A DNA stretch of 64,000 nt from Dirofilaria immitis. Taxonomy: Eukaryota; Nematoda; Chromadorea; Rhabditida; Onchocercidae. The DNA lies in NCBI GenBank assembly GCA_024305405.1, contig JAKNDB010000068.1, positions 2,542,501 through 2,606,500 on the forward strand, given 5' to 3'. Of this stretch, positions 53,901-64,000 are shown in pieces. Within the stretch, counting starts at the first letter, position 1; the number at the start of each line of letters is the position of its first letter. The position numbers and the translations under genes are program-made. The notes below the pieces were generated by a model. The model made no database searches. It saw only the letters and a list, made by a program, of their open reading frames with translations, and was not told the DNA's origin.

Positions 53901-56900
53901 AAACGAAAATCTTTGAAGAATGAAATTCTTTTGTATTTTAAAAATTGTTTGAATCAAATTTCTCGATATTTTTTAAATCATCAAAAATCATTCATTGAAC
54001 AAAATTTATTTTTACTAAATTATAAATAAAATAAAGTGGCAAAAAAAAATTTAATATACCAAAAAAGATTATTCCATTTTAAACAAATCACATAACACTG
54101 ATTGAAAAAAAGAAAATTAAAATTTTAAAATTTTTCATCGAGAAATTTTCATTCAAAAATAATACGTTGAAAAAGAAAAGCTAAAAAAAAATTTTTTTAC
54201 AACAAATCAAAATACTAAATTACCGAATATTATATATTTGAAAAATGTAATAAATTTTTTTTACTTAAAATAAATATTAAATTATTTTTCTGATCTCTCA
54301 TCTTAAGCGTCTAATTGTTTCTACAGGAAATTTGCAAAAAAAAAAATTTAAAAAATTTTGAAAATAATTTATGTTCGCTAAATGAAATTAATTTATTATC
54401 ACATTTTAATTTTTTTCTTTTAAAACATTTTCTGCAACAATTTATCGAATATTCAAAGATGAAAAACTAAGTAATTTTTAAAAGATTCTTTTCAAAAATT
54501 ATTTCTTTGCAATAAAAGAAATAAATAAATACACTTAAAAATCTTTTTAACACATTTATCATTTTTCAAAAATATATTTGCAATTTCAATACTAAATTGT
54601 TATGTTTACATAATTGTAATGCAAAAGCTAAATGAAAAGTTATTGAAAATAGCTGAAATTATCGATAATCAAAATTGACAAATTGCACAGCAATAAAAAT
54701 AGGAAATTATATTTTGCATACAATAACATTGATTATCATTGCTAAAATTTTGATAATGACAATTATTGATATGATAAAGATTATGAAAGTTATCATTGCT
54801 AAAATTTTGATAATAACAATTATTGATATGATAAAGATTATGAAAGTTATCATTGCTAAAATTTTGATAATAACAATTATTGATATGATAAAGATTATGA
54901 AAGATCGCTTGTTAAATAAATGTACGGAATATGTTTATAATAATATATTATAAATATAAGTTAATACAAGTATCAAATTCACAATATTTAATTATTACAA
55001 AAATTATTCTCGAATAATTAGAATCTTCTCATTCACATTCTAATATCAAAATGTAGGAATATCTTGAAAGTTTGGCTTAAATAATTTACATTACTTTTCT
55101 CATTTACTTACACATCAATATCATTATGTATTTTATTCCATTAAGATACGGTATTTCATATGAATGAAATTTGAATTAATTAAATTTATAGGAAAAGTAA
55201 TCGTTTTTTTTTTATAAAACTTCAACAATTTAATAATTACTATGAAATTATTGCAAAATTAGATATTACAATTTTTTTGCCCTTTTTTCTTTAAAAATAA
55301 TTTTCGAATTGTATTTTGAAATATATGAAAGGAAATATAATTGCTGTTGTTTACAAGGCAAATGATAATGATAGAAAAAATAAGATAATTTTATTTTCCT
55401 TCTTCTAACTTTCATAAACTAATTTTTTTCCTTCTTCTAACTTTCATAAACTAATTTACTATAATTGTTATTAAAAAAAACGATCTAAACTCACGCTTTC
55501 ATTTAAGATATTATATTTCATATCAATTAAGATTATGCATTTTATTCCATTGAGATACTGTATTTTATATCAAGTAAAAAGTATGTATTTTATTCCATTA
55601 AGATACTGTATTTTATATCAAGTAAAATTATGTATTTTATCAAACTAAGATACTGTATTCCACATCAATCAAGATTATGTAATTTATACCATTAAGGTAT
55701 GGTATTTCATGCCAATTAAAATATCTATGTTTCTATTATGATACTATATTTCACATCAGTTAAGATTATGTATTTTACTCCATTGAGATACGGTATTTCA
55801 TATCGATTAAGATTGTATATTTTATTTCATTAAGATATTGTATTTCATATAGACTGTAAGCAAAAAGTTTCAGAATATTCAATAATGCGATTTTAAAATC
55901 TAGAAAAAAATATCAGTGGGATTTTTTCTTTTGGAATATTTCTTTCCATTTTTTTGGTGTATTTGAAATGATTCAAATTCGAATTAAATTTTATATTTAA
56001 TAGAAATGAAATCAATGAAACGGCTTTCAACAACGATCTAAAATATTTTTGCAAAAGAAGTTGACAGTTGAAAATTCTTAATAAATAAATTGCAAATTCG
56101 TAAAATTTTAAATAAATAAAATTAGAATTTTGATACTGGAATATCGAAATTAGATAAATAAAATTAGAATTTTGATGCTGGAATATCGAGATTAGGTGAA
56201 TAAAATTAGAATTTTGACGATCGAGACATAATGAAGCATTTATAAATTTTTGATTATTATAATATAGCATTTACATATGAGCAATGATAAATTAGTAGGC
56301 ATGTCCCAGTAGGCGATACCAGGCTCTTTTTTTTTTTATTTTAATTTTTTCTCTTCAACTTGTCCACTATCAAAAATCATCAAAGATTAGTTCATATTAA
56401 CTTGCAAAATTTAAAATTTTGCAAGTTAACAATTTATTCATCAAAAATTCCAATTTACAAAGTTCATTCATGTCGAGATAATTAATGTCGAGATAATTAA
56501 TAGCGACAAATCTAACTATTGGTCGTTATTAATTATTATGTCAAAAAATGTTTTTACAAATAAATTTTTTCATTTTTTTTTCTTTGATATTATTTGATAA
56601 AATTTTAAAATATAAAATTAAAAAGAGAGAAAAGAAATAAAGAAAATTTAAATGATTGATAAATAAATATTGATGATAAAATTATTAATAAAATAGAAGG
56701 AATAAAGCATCAATTTATCATAACCTGATGTGATTGTGATTTGGATCTCGATGATTTAGCCATATTATTCATTGTACGAATTGAATGGGAAGAAGGAATT
56801 TGGGTAGTTTGTAGTATCGGTGAAATTGATGCTAAAGATTGGGTGTTTGAATAATGACCAAATGAGGAGGGATTGTTGTCATAAGGTGGATTGGTGGTTA

Positions 56901-57258
56901 TTGTAAAGGTGTGACTATTTCTGATAATTGATTTCAGATGATGCCGTTGAGGTAGGGTGGAGTTAGGCAATGGGAAAATTTGTTGTTGATAATCGGATGA
57001 CTTACGAGGGAATAATGATAATAATAATGATGATGATGATGATGATGAGGTAGGAATAAGCGATGATAATGATGTTTCTTTGATTGCCGAATCAGATTTA
57101 GACGATGACAAGCAGGGAAAATATGATTGGATTGGATTTTGTAGATTATTCTTGATACCACAACCGGAATAATTTCGTAATAATGATGATATTGATTGTA
57201 ATGATCGGGAAATGATAATAGTATCACCAGTAGTAGTAGTAGTAGTGGTAGTAGTAGC

Positions 57259-57289
<31 letters not shown>

Positions 57290-57377
57290 ATAGTACTTAG
57301 TCAGCAGTAATAGTAAAAGCAGGAGATGAATTGGAACAATCAAATCGTACGTGTTTACGTTTAGAAGGCGAAGTCAT
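47350..57377 (-). CDS. Unrecognised protein with PP1-docking-like motif and helical C-terminus, six exons
   Basis: Exons from 5': 57377-56725, 52042-51960, 49322-49061, 48931-48798, 48190-48027, 47493-47350; about 480 residues. Splice phases match at every junction. Start ATG at 57375-57377 is the first after an in-frame stop. Residues 8-12 (KHVRF, in SPSKRKHVRFD) fit the RVxF-type motif that docks protein phosphatase 1. A threonine run from the GTA/ACT microsatellite follows at about residues 35-55, then a Ser/Thr-rich stretch to 218. The C-terminal 150 residues are polar and helical (LEKTMSDLPNQ, IIMEVLDAAEGV, LKSLSDVLESMQEIEAK), suggestive of a coiled coil or a small complex subunit. The end is LLSTVPYA. 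Exons 1, 4 and 5 are each one base short: near 57300, at T-run 48867-48872, and at T-run 48151-48157. The low end of exon 3 is the least certain. Function unknown. Confidence 0.65.
49323..51959. other. Intron of the minus-strand gene
   Basis: About 2.6 kb between exons 2 and 3. AT-rich, with TA runs at about 50918-50942 and 51475-51490 and an ATAATA patch at about 49770. No nested gene seen. Confidence 0.6.
54722..54905. repeat. 57-bp tandem repeat, three copies
   Basis: Three near-identical units containing GCTAAAATTTTGATAATAAC and ATTATTGATATGATAAAGAT. The period is a multiple of three, giving a repetitive 19-residue ORF on the plus strand that I treat as an artefact. The unit length equals that of the array at 1-345 but the sequence differs. 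Confidence 0.9.
55490..55860. repeat. ~47-bp diverged tandem repeat
   Basis: Six to seven imperfect copies of TATTTTATTCCATTAAGATA followed by CTGTATTTCATATCAATTAA. Unit lengths vary; no frame is kept. Confidence 0.8.
56085..56225. repeat. ~45-bp tandem repeat, three copies
   Basis: Three copies of AAATAAAATTAGAATTTTGA followed by TACTGGAATATCGAAATTAG, the last cut short at 56220. Confidence 0.85.
57229..57297. repeat. (AGT)n trinucleotide repeat inside exon 1 of the minus-strand gene
   Basis: About 20 AGT units on the plus strand with GGT and AGC interruptions, read as ACT (Thr) codons on the minus strand. Being a coding triplet run, length changes would keep frame. Confidence 0.85.
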
Positions 57378-57442
57378 CCGATTATCTTCACGTCCATTTT
57401 TGTTGTTTATCAATTTCTTTTCATTCTACGGTATCTCTTCAT

Positions 57443-57473
<31 letters not shown>

Positions 57474-57900
57474 GACTATGTACTTATTTATTTATAGCAT
57501 TAATAAATATTTTGAAATTTCAATTTTTCTTATTTACCAAAATAAACATAATTAAATATTATTCATAATGTATATGAAATGTTACATATTTGAATTTAAA
57601 TATAAAAATGAAAAGAATTATTGAAAGTAAAATATGATCAATGATTAAAAGTAAGATATCAGAAATCATTAAAAATAAAATTATTTTTAAAATTAATATT
57701 TTCAAATGTAATTAATTCATTTCTCTCTTGTTTTGTTTTGTTTTTTCCATTTTATTTATAAATATTCAATTTCTATTTTAATAAATTCCAACGATTTATT
57801 CATTTCAAATTAAAATTTTGTTAATTTATTATTATAATAAAATTGCAAATTAATCAATGTTTTTCATTTATTTGTTGTTTTTCTTTCAATTTATTTCATT
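57378..57900. other. Upstream flank of the minus-strand gene
   Basis: AT-rich; a TA run at about 57449-57473 lies some 70-100 bp upstream of the start codon. No other signal is clear. Confidence 0.5.
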
Positions 57901-57904
57901 AATT

Positions 57905-58325
57905 AAATATATTTTATTAATTGATAATCGATATGCCTAATTAATTGATAGATATGCCTAATTAATTGTTAATCGATATACTCAATTAATTGATAATCGA
58001 TATACTTAATTAATTGATAATCGATATACTTAATTAATTAATAATTAATATACTCAATTAATTGATAATCGATATACTTAATTAATTAATAATTGATATA
58101 TTACTTAATTAATTGATAACTCTGATAATCGATACTTAATTAATTAATAATTGATATACTCAATTAATTGATAATCGATATACTTAATTAATTAATAATC
58201 GATATACTTAATTAATTGATAACTGACATACTTAATTAATTAATAACTGATATACTCAATTAATTGATAATTGATATACTTAAATAATTGTTAATTGTTG
58301 TACTTACTTAATTGATAATTAATAC
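57905..58325. repeat. ~24-25-bp tandem array of TTAATTAA/ATCGAT units
   Basis: About 16-18 copies of ACTTAATTAATTGATAATCG followed by ATAT. Every good copy contains two palindromes, TTAATTAA and ATCGAT. Copies vary between AATCGAT, AATTGAT and AACTGAT. Confidence 0.9.
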
Positions 58326-60380
58326 ATAGATATGAAATTTAGGTTTAAAAATGAAATAAAATGAAAGGTTAAAATTTCAACAAATATAAATTTGTTGAAA
58401 TTTGAAAAAAATAAAATGAAGCCTAGAAAGCTTATATATTAGAAAATGGCCTATAGACTAGTAGCAAAAAAAAAAGAATAAAAATAACAATTGTGCAAAT
58501 TTGAACAACTAGGCTCAATAGCAATGATACGATAAGGAATGAAAGCCTAATAAAATTGCTAGTAAGAAAGTTAGCAATGAAATTTAAATTTTAAAAGAAA
58601 AGAAAAAAAAGGAAAGGAGGGAAATAGAGAGAAAAGTTAGGAAATATCATTTCTATTTTTCTTTTACAATTTTGCTCTTTTTCCAAGGAAATATTACATC
58701 GTATCTTTCTTTCATTTCTTCCTTAATTAATCCATTAAATTCTTTTTTTCTCTCTCTCCTCTCTCTCTTTTTTCCATTTTCTTTTGACTTTTCTTTTCGC
58801 TAACAATAATTGGATAATTAAAACGAAAAAGAAAGATAGTATGAGAGAATTTTTGTTAATCTATTAATTTTATTTTTGAAAACAAAAAAAAAAGGAAATT
58901 AAAAAGTTTTATCGGAAGGATTAATTTCGTTTTCTCCCTCCCTCTATCTCTCTCTTTCTCTTTACCTCTCTCTCTCTTTCTCTCTTTACCTCCCTCCCTC
59001 CTTCTCTTCTCTCTTTCTTCTTATTTTTCTTCGTTACAAACTTAAGCGAAGTATTAGCTACGAATAGTTGAAAAATTAAACTTTAAACTTGTCAAGTTGA
59101 ATTTATTTTGTCATATAAAATGAACAGAAAAGCATTGATATTTTGCCGTCATAAATTTGATATTAACATGAATAATTCAAAATTAAACTTCAAACTTATC
59201 AAGTTTAATTTATCAAATATGATGGATAAGGAAAAGCTAAATATCTATTTTTCGTATTTCTTTTTTTTTTTCTCCCAGTTCCTCAATTCTTTTATTTTAA
59301 CCCCTGGGAAATTTAGGAAAAGAAGAGAAAGAATGAAGAAAGTGCATTTCTTTTTTTTTTCTTGGCCTATAATAGGAAGAAAAAAAATTAGAGCCAAGTA
59401 TATTCAATATTAGCCTACTACTGTTTTTTTCTTTTCTTCATTTTTTCCCTCTTTTATTTACTATTTTTGCTTAATTAGTTAAATATTTATTTGTATTTTG
59501 ATTATTTAATTATTTATTATCCATTTTCGATTACTTTTTTCACTCTTTTCTTTCGAATTATTTATTTACCATTTTGATTATTTAATTATATTTCAAAAAA
59601 TGATTTTATTGAAAATATAATAATTCAAAATCATATGGCCAAGATTGTAGCAGTAAAAACAACGAAACCAAATGTAAATAATAAAATTAAAATATTTTAT
59701 TTATTTGTTTATTTGATTTTTTTGCGGAAATAATAAAATCAAAATTTGCACATTTTTTTCTTTTAGAATTAATTAAATTTTTATAATATCAGAAAATATA
59801 TTACAGCAATTTTATAAGAAATCTAATAATATATAAGTATTAAATATGAGTATGAATTAATTAATTAATTAATTAAATTATTAGTTTAAAAATCAAAGAT
59901 TAATCATTGATTGCAATGCTTCCTTTTTTTTCTTTCTTTTAATTCGTAATTTTTCAAATTTTTATTTTTACTCAATTCGCCTCATCCTCTCTCTCTCTCT
60001 CTTCCTCTCTCTATCTTTCTTTCTTCATCTTCTTTTCTCTCTCTTCTTTTCTCTATCTTATTTCTAATTTTATCTTCCTTTAAGTTTAATTTTTAAATGA
60101 AATTTTCAAATAAATTTTAAATTTCTCGTTTTTTCTTTATACCTTTTTTCTTTCTTTCTGCTCCAAAAATGAAATAGCTATGAAATTTCAAACAAAAATA
60201 AAAATACAAAATATAAATAAAAAGAAATAAGAAAATAATTAAGCATTCAATAGAGAATTGAGAGAAAAAGAGAAAGAAAAGAAATAAAATTTAAAAGAAA
60301 TTAATTAATTTATAATTATTATATTAAACTAATAGAAAGTTTAATTTTAATTTGTAACAAACAATATGCATAAAACGAAT
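58326..60380. other. Intergenic stretch with pyrimidine-rich tracts, no gene seen
   Basis: CT-rich tracts lie at about 58745-58775, 58935-59020 and 59980-60055. The ORF at 59108-59413 is Lys/Phe/Asn-rich with no splice context and is not supported. Confidence 0.6.
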
Positions 60381-60399
60381 ATTAACATATTTATTTATC

Positions 60400-61235
60400 A
60401 ATAATTTAACTCGATTATCAATTAGCATTTACCAATTTGAATTTATAGTAATATTAAATCATTATATTTATTATTAATAATTTAATTCGATTATCAATTA
60501 GCATTTATCAACTTGTATATATTAAATCAGCAATATTAAATCGTTATATTTATTTATCATTGTCGTTACTGTGTATATTTATTATCAATAATTCGGTTTT
60601 TATAACTATATTTCGATTATCAATTAGCATTTACCAATTTGAATTTATAGTAATATTAAATCATTATATTCATTATTAATAATTTAATTCGATTATCAAT
60701 TAGCATTTATCAACTTGTATATATTAAATCAGCAATATTAAATCGTTATATTTATTTATCATTGTCGTTACTGTGTATATTTATTATCAATAATTCGGTT
60801 TTTATAACTATATTTCGATTATCAATTAGCATTTACCAATTTGAATTTATAGTAATATTAAATCATTATATTCATTATTAATAATTTAATTCGATTATCA
60901 ATTAGCATTTATCAACTTGTATATATTAAATCAGCAATATTAAATCGTTATATTTATTTATCATTGTCGTTACTGTGTATATTTATTATCAATAATTCGG
61001 TTTTTATAACTATATTTCGATTATCAATTAGCATTTACCAATTTGAATTTATAGTAATATTAAATCATTATATTCATTATTAATAATTTAATTCGATTAT
61101 CAATTAGCATTTATCAACTTGTATATATTAAATCAGCAATATTAAATCGTTATATTTATTTATCATTATCATTATATTTATTATTAATAATTTAATTCGA
61201 TTATCAATTAGCATTTACCAATTTGAATTCACAGT
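60400..61235. repeat. 202-bp tandem array with internal sub-repeat
   Basis: The word TTTCGATTATCAATTAGCAT recurs with its C at 60614, 60816 and 61018, an exact 202-bp period. A first copy from about 60410 and a truncated last copy to about 61235 flank these. Each unit holds two diverged versions of CGATTATCAATTAGCATTTA (followed by CCAATTTGAA or TCAACTTGTA), so the unit itself arose by an older duplication. Confidence 0.95.
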
Positions 61236-62080
61236 AATTAAATGAATTAAAGTTAATTATTAAATAAATTGAAGCCTATTTTTGATATATAATTATTGCT
61301 ACAAATATAAGTTATTCATTTCCTTTTTTTTCAAATAAAATTTTTCTATTTCGTTTATTAAAAATTAGTATTATTTTTAAGTATAAAATGGAAATGAAAA
61401 AAAAGGAAGTAACAAAGAAAAGAAATATTAAAAAATTTTAGTACAAATAAACTTAAAATGAAATGAAGCGGAATAAAAGGAAATTATTGAAGAAATCAAT
61501 AAATAGCCTAACAATGGTTGTCATCATCTGGCAGTCTATTTAATATCAAGCTTGGCTTATTTGGCTTATTTTTGAGGGATTTTTTTATAGGCAAATTATT
61601 AATACTATAGATAATTAGCATGTGAATGAAATATTTATTGAATGAAATTTTCGTATCAACAATGTTGCATTGATATTATAGGTGATAATGAAATGATAAG
61701 TTAAACCAAATGCTAAATAATGAAATGATTAATTATTAATATTTCGAATAAATTTAAATATAAATAATTTATGCAAATTAGTAATTAATATGATAAAGAA
61801 ACAAATAACTATGTTATATCATTCGTTTGCTAAGCTTAATTATTTACTAAAATTATTCAAATTGTAAATAAACAATTTATTTATTTATTTTTAATCGTCC
61901 ATTTATTTTTCTAATTTTAAAATGTTAAAATTTACTGAGAAAAGTTGAACTTTAATTTTTTATGGAAAAGATTAATTTTAGTACAATTTTTCTTCAATTA
62001 TCTTTTAGGCCGTAAATTAAGCAAAGTATGAAGTTTAGCAAATAAAATTGAAAGAAACGAAATTTGTAAAGAGAATACAT
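61236..62080. other. AT-rich spacer
   Basis: No ORF, repeat or RNA gene could be supported. Confidence 0.6.
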
Positions 62081-62395
62081 AACTCCAATACAGGTGGCGT
62101 AACTCAAAGTGATGAAATACATAACTTCGATACAGGTGGCGTAACTCAAAGTGATGAAATACATAACTTCGATACAGGTGAATTAATACGTAACTCAAAG
62201 TGATGAAATACATAACTTCGATACAGGTGAATTAATACGTAACTCAAAGTGATGAAATACATAACTTCGATACAGGTGAATTAATACGTAACTCAAAGTG
62301 ATGAAATACATAACTTCGATACAGGTGAATTAATGCGTAACTCAAAGTGATGAAATACATAGCTTCAGTACAGGTGAATTAAAACATAACTCGAA
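62080..62395. repeat. 42/49-bp tandem array
   Basis: Seven copies of GTAACTCAAAGTGATGAAAT followed by ACATAACTTCGATACAGGTG. The first two or three units are 42 bp (ending GGTGGC), the rest 49 bp (ending GGTGAATTAATAC), so two length variants are arranged in blocks. The minus-strand ORF there is a repeat artefact. Confidence 0.93.
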
Positions 62396-63280
62396 AAGAG
62401 ATTTAAAATTTAATAAATAAAATTAAAAAGACGAAAACTATAAAAATACATTTTATATATCTGATATAAAGTTTAAAAATTTATTTTCGATGTATAGCTG
62501 ATATATACATATGTAAATAAAAATTAGAAGATGTGATTGAAAATGTGATTCTCGAGAAAAACAATCAACAAATCATTATCATTAGCTAAAATCATGATTA
62601 ATAAATAATAAAATATAAAATTAATTTTTAAATTATCACTTGACTAATATTCTTTTTCTTTCTATTCAAATTGTCGCAAGTAATTAATAAATTTTGTTAT
62701 TTGAATTAATTTTAATTTTTTCCAATCTATTTCATAAATTTGGAAATTCCTCGAGAAAAGCTATTCGGGAAAGTAAATCGCTGTAAATTTCAACGATTTT
62801 AAGATTGACAAATATTTTTTTATAATATTTTCCATAACGATTAATTATTTTATGGCAATAATATCAAAGCTAATCGATTTTTCTTTCTCGAGATTCATTT
62901 AAAATCGCTTGCTTTAAAATGAATGAATATACAAGCAAATATTATGCAATTTGTAGAATTTTTTTACAAATAGAAATTACGAATAAATATTTTTAAATAA
63001 AAAAGATCAATCAATCAATCAATCAGTCATTTAAGATCAAAAATACTGTCATAAATATAAATATGATATGAAATAAATCAGTGATAAGAGAGATGAAAGT
63101 AAAGGTAAGAATGTAATTAAATTAATATTCTAATTGTTTCATTTTAAAATTTCAAATTTTATTTTATTTAAAAAATTTGCATATTTTCATGGAATTATTA
63201 AAATTTTTGACTGATTGCTTCATTTCATTACTGTAATACTTTTATCATTGATTATTTTATTAAAATTTTAGCAAATAGAA
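62396..63280. other. AT-rich spacer
   Basis: Nothing coding. A short (AATC)n run lies at about 63007-63025. Confidence 0.55.
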
Positions 63281-63289
63281 ATATAATTT

Positions 63290-63730
63290 CGAGAAGAGCA
63301 GCATCATTCCTTGCGTGATATGATATGTTCTAGAAATATTGATAAAATAAAGATTAAAAATGATATTATCTAACAATATTGATAAGATGAGGACAGCATC
63401 ACCATTTCTTGAGTGATATCGAAAATGATGTGGTCCAGAAATATTGATAAAAATAAAGATTAAAAATGATATGATTCAGCAATATTGATAAGATAAAGAT
63501 AGAAAATAATATGTTCTAGAAATATTGATAAAATAAAGATTAAAAATAACCTTATCTAACAATATTGATAAGATGAGGACAGCATCACCATTTCTTCAGT
63601 GATATCGAAAATGATGTGGTCCAGAAATATTGATAAAAATAAAGATTAAAAATGATATGATTCAGCAATATTGATAAGATAAAGATAGAAAATAATATGC
63701 TCTAGAAATATTGATAAAATAAAGATTTAT
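63290..63730. repeat. 186-bp tandem repeat with ~30-60-bp sub-repeats
   Basis: GATGAGGACAGCATCACCAT begins at 63386 and again at 63572, a 186-bp period, with two full units. Within each unit AATATTGATAAAATAAAGAT recurs several times, preceded by TCTAGA, CCAGA or TCAGC variants. Confidence 0.9.
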
Positions 63731-64000
63731 ATTAATCATTTGAATCAGAATGTTTATTCAAATGCATATTTTATATTTCTGACGTCCAAACTTCTCGAGG
63801 GAATACGAAAGAAATTTAATTTTAAATATCTAGAAAAATTTTTAAATTTTAAATTTTCACATTTTCTCAACTACTCTGATAAGATTTGATGATCGAAAAT
63901 TTAAATGAATCAGAAATGAAAGAAAAAAAATGAACTTTGAAGTTAAGCAATGATAAAGTTTGATTAGATGCAACTAATCAATGAAAAACTTTGTTAAAAA
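63731..64000. other. Window end, no feature seen
   Basis: AT-rich sequence without exon-like ORF or repeat. Confidence 0.5.

Larger units (their letters stand above)
52043..56724. other. Long first intron of the minus-strand gene
   Basis: About 4.7 kb between exons 1 and 2. It contains the tandem repeats at 54722-54905, 55490-55860 and 56085-56225 listed separately. No other coding exon was found. Confidence 0.55.

Noticed and set aside
54675..54953. 92-residue Ile/Lys-rich ORF
   Set aside because: Product of a 57-bp tandem repeat inside a long intron; no coding signal outside the repeat.
56934..57227. His/Tyr-rich minus-strand ORF
   Set aside because: Out-of-frame shadow of exon 1 of the minus-strand gene; the histidines come from the GAT triplet run.

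Overview
This is a strongly AT-rich eukaryotic window with split genes, short exons, long introns and many tandem repeats. The exon contents (a metazoan PRPP synthetase, an RWDD2-type protein and a Mondo/MML-1 transcription factor), TTTTCAG-like acceptors and an acceptor placed directly before an ATG all point to a nematode. The repeat-rich AT-rich layout resembles filarial or other spirurid worms, but I cannot name the species. I see no bacterial, organellar or viral segment.

Layout. 1-11.3 kb holds repeats and non-coding DNA: a 57-bp minisatellite, GAAA, GAT and CATACA arrays, and a decayed ~30-bp array. 11.3-14.7 kb (+) is a PRPP synthetase gene of nine coding exons. 15.97-18.12 kb (+) is an unrecognised signal-peptide, single-pass membrane protein. 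19.04-20.59 kb (+) is an RWDD2-like gene (RWD plus DUF1115). 20.6-30.4 kb is mostly empty, with one exon-like minus-strand ORF at 22.65 kb and a 33-bp hairpin-bearing array at 26.4 kb. 30.41-38.99 kb (+) is a Mondo homologue of 15 coding exons. 41.65-45.22 kb (+) is a second, diverged copy of only its 3' half. 47.35-57.38 kb (-) is a six-exon gene of unknown family with a PP1-docking-like motif and a helical C-terminus. 57.4-64 kb holds several tandem arrays and no gene I can support.

The most interesting locus is the Mondo pair. The second cassette keeps the serine/proline-rich middle (now very proline-rich), the helix-loop-helix/zipper and the C-terminal dimerisation domain. It has lost every DNA-contacting residue of the basic region. 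Its first exon starts in the same phase as the matching Mondo exon and I see no start codon or N-terminal exons for it. It could therefore be an alternative 3' end of the upstream gene, or a truncated paralogue. Its last two exons plus 3' flank (about 1.1 kb) are almost identical to the first copy while both sides are diverged, the pattern of gene conversion.

A second theme concerns sequence quality. In five transcription units, otherwise clean exons are each exactly one base short, mostly at homopolymers. Restoring one base gives continuous family-like protein and correct splice phase. I read these as assembly errors rather than pseudogenes. Anyone translating this window should expect false frameshifts. 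Exon coordinates below were worked out by hand from splice signals and reading frame.
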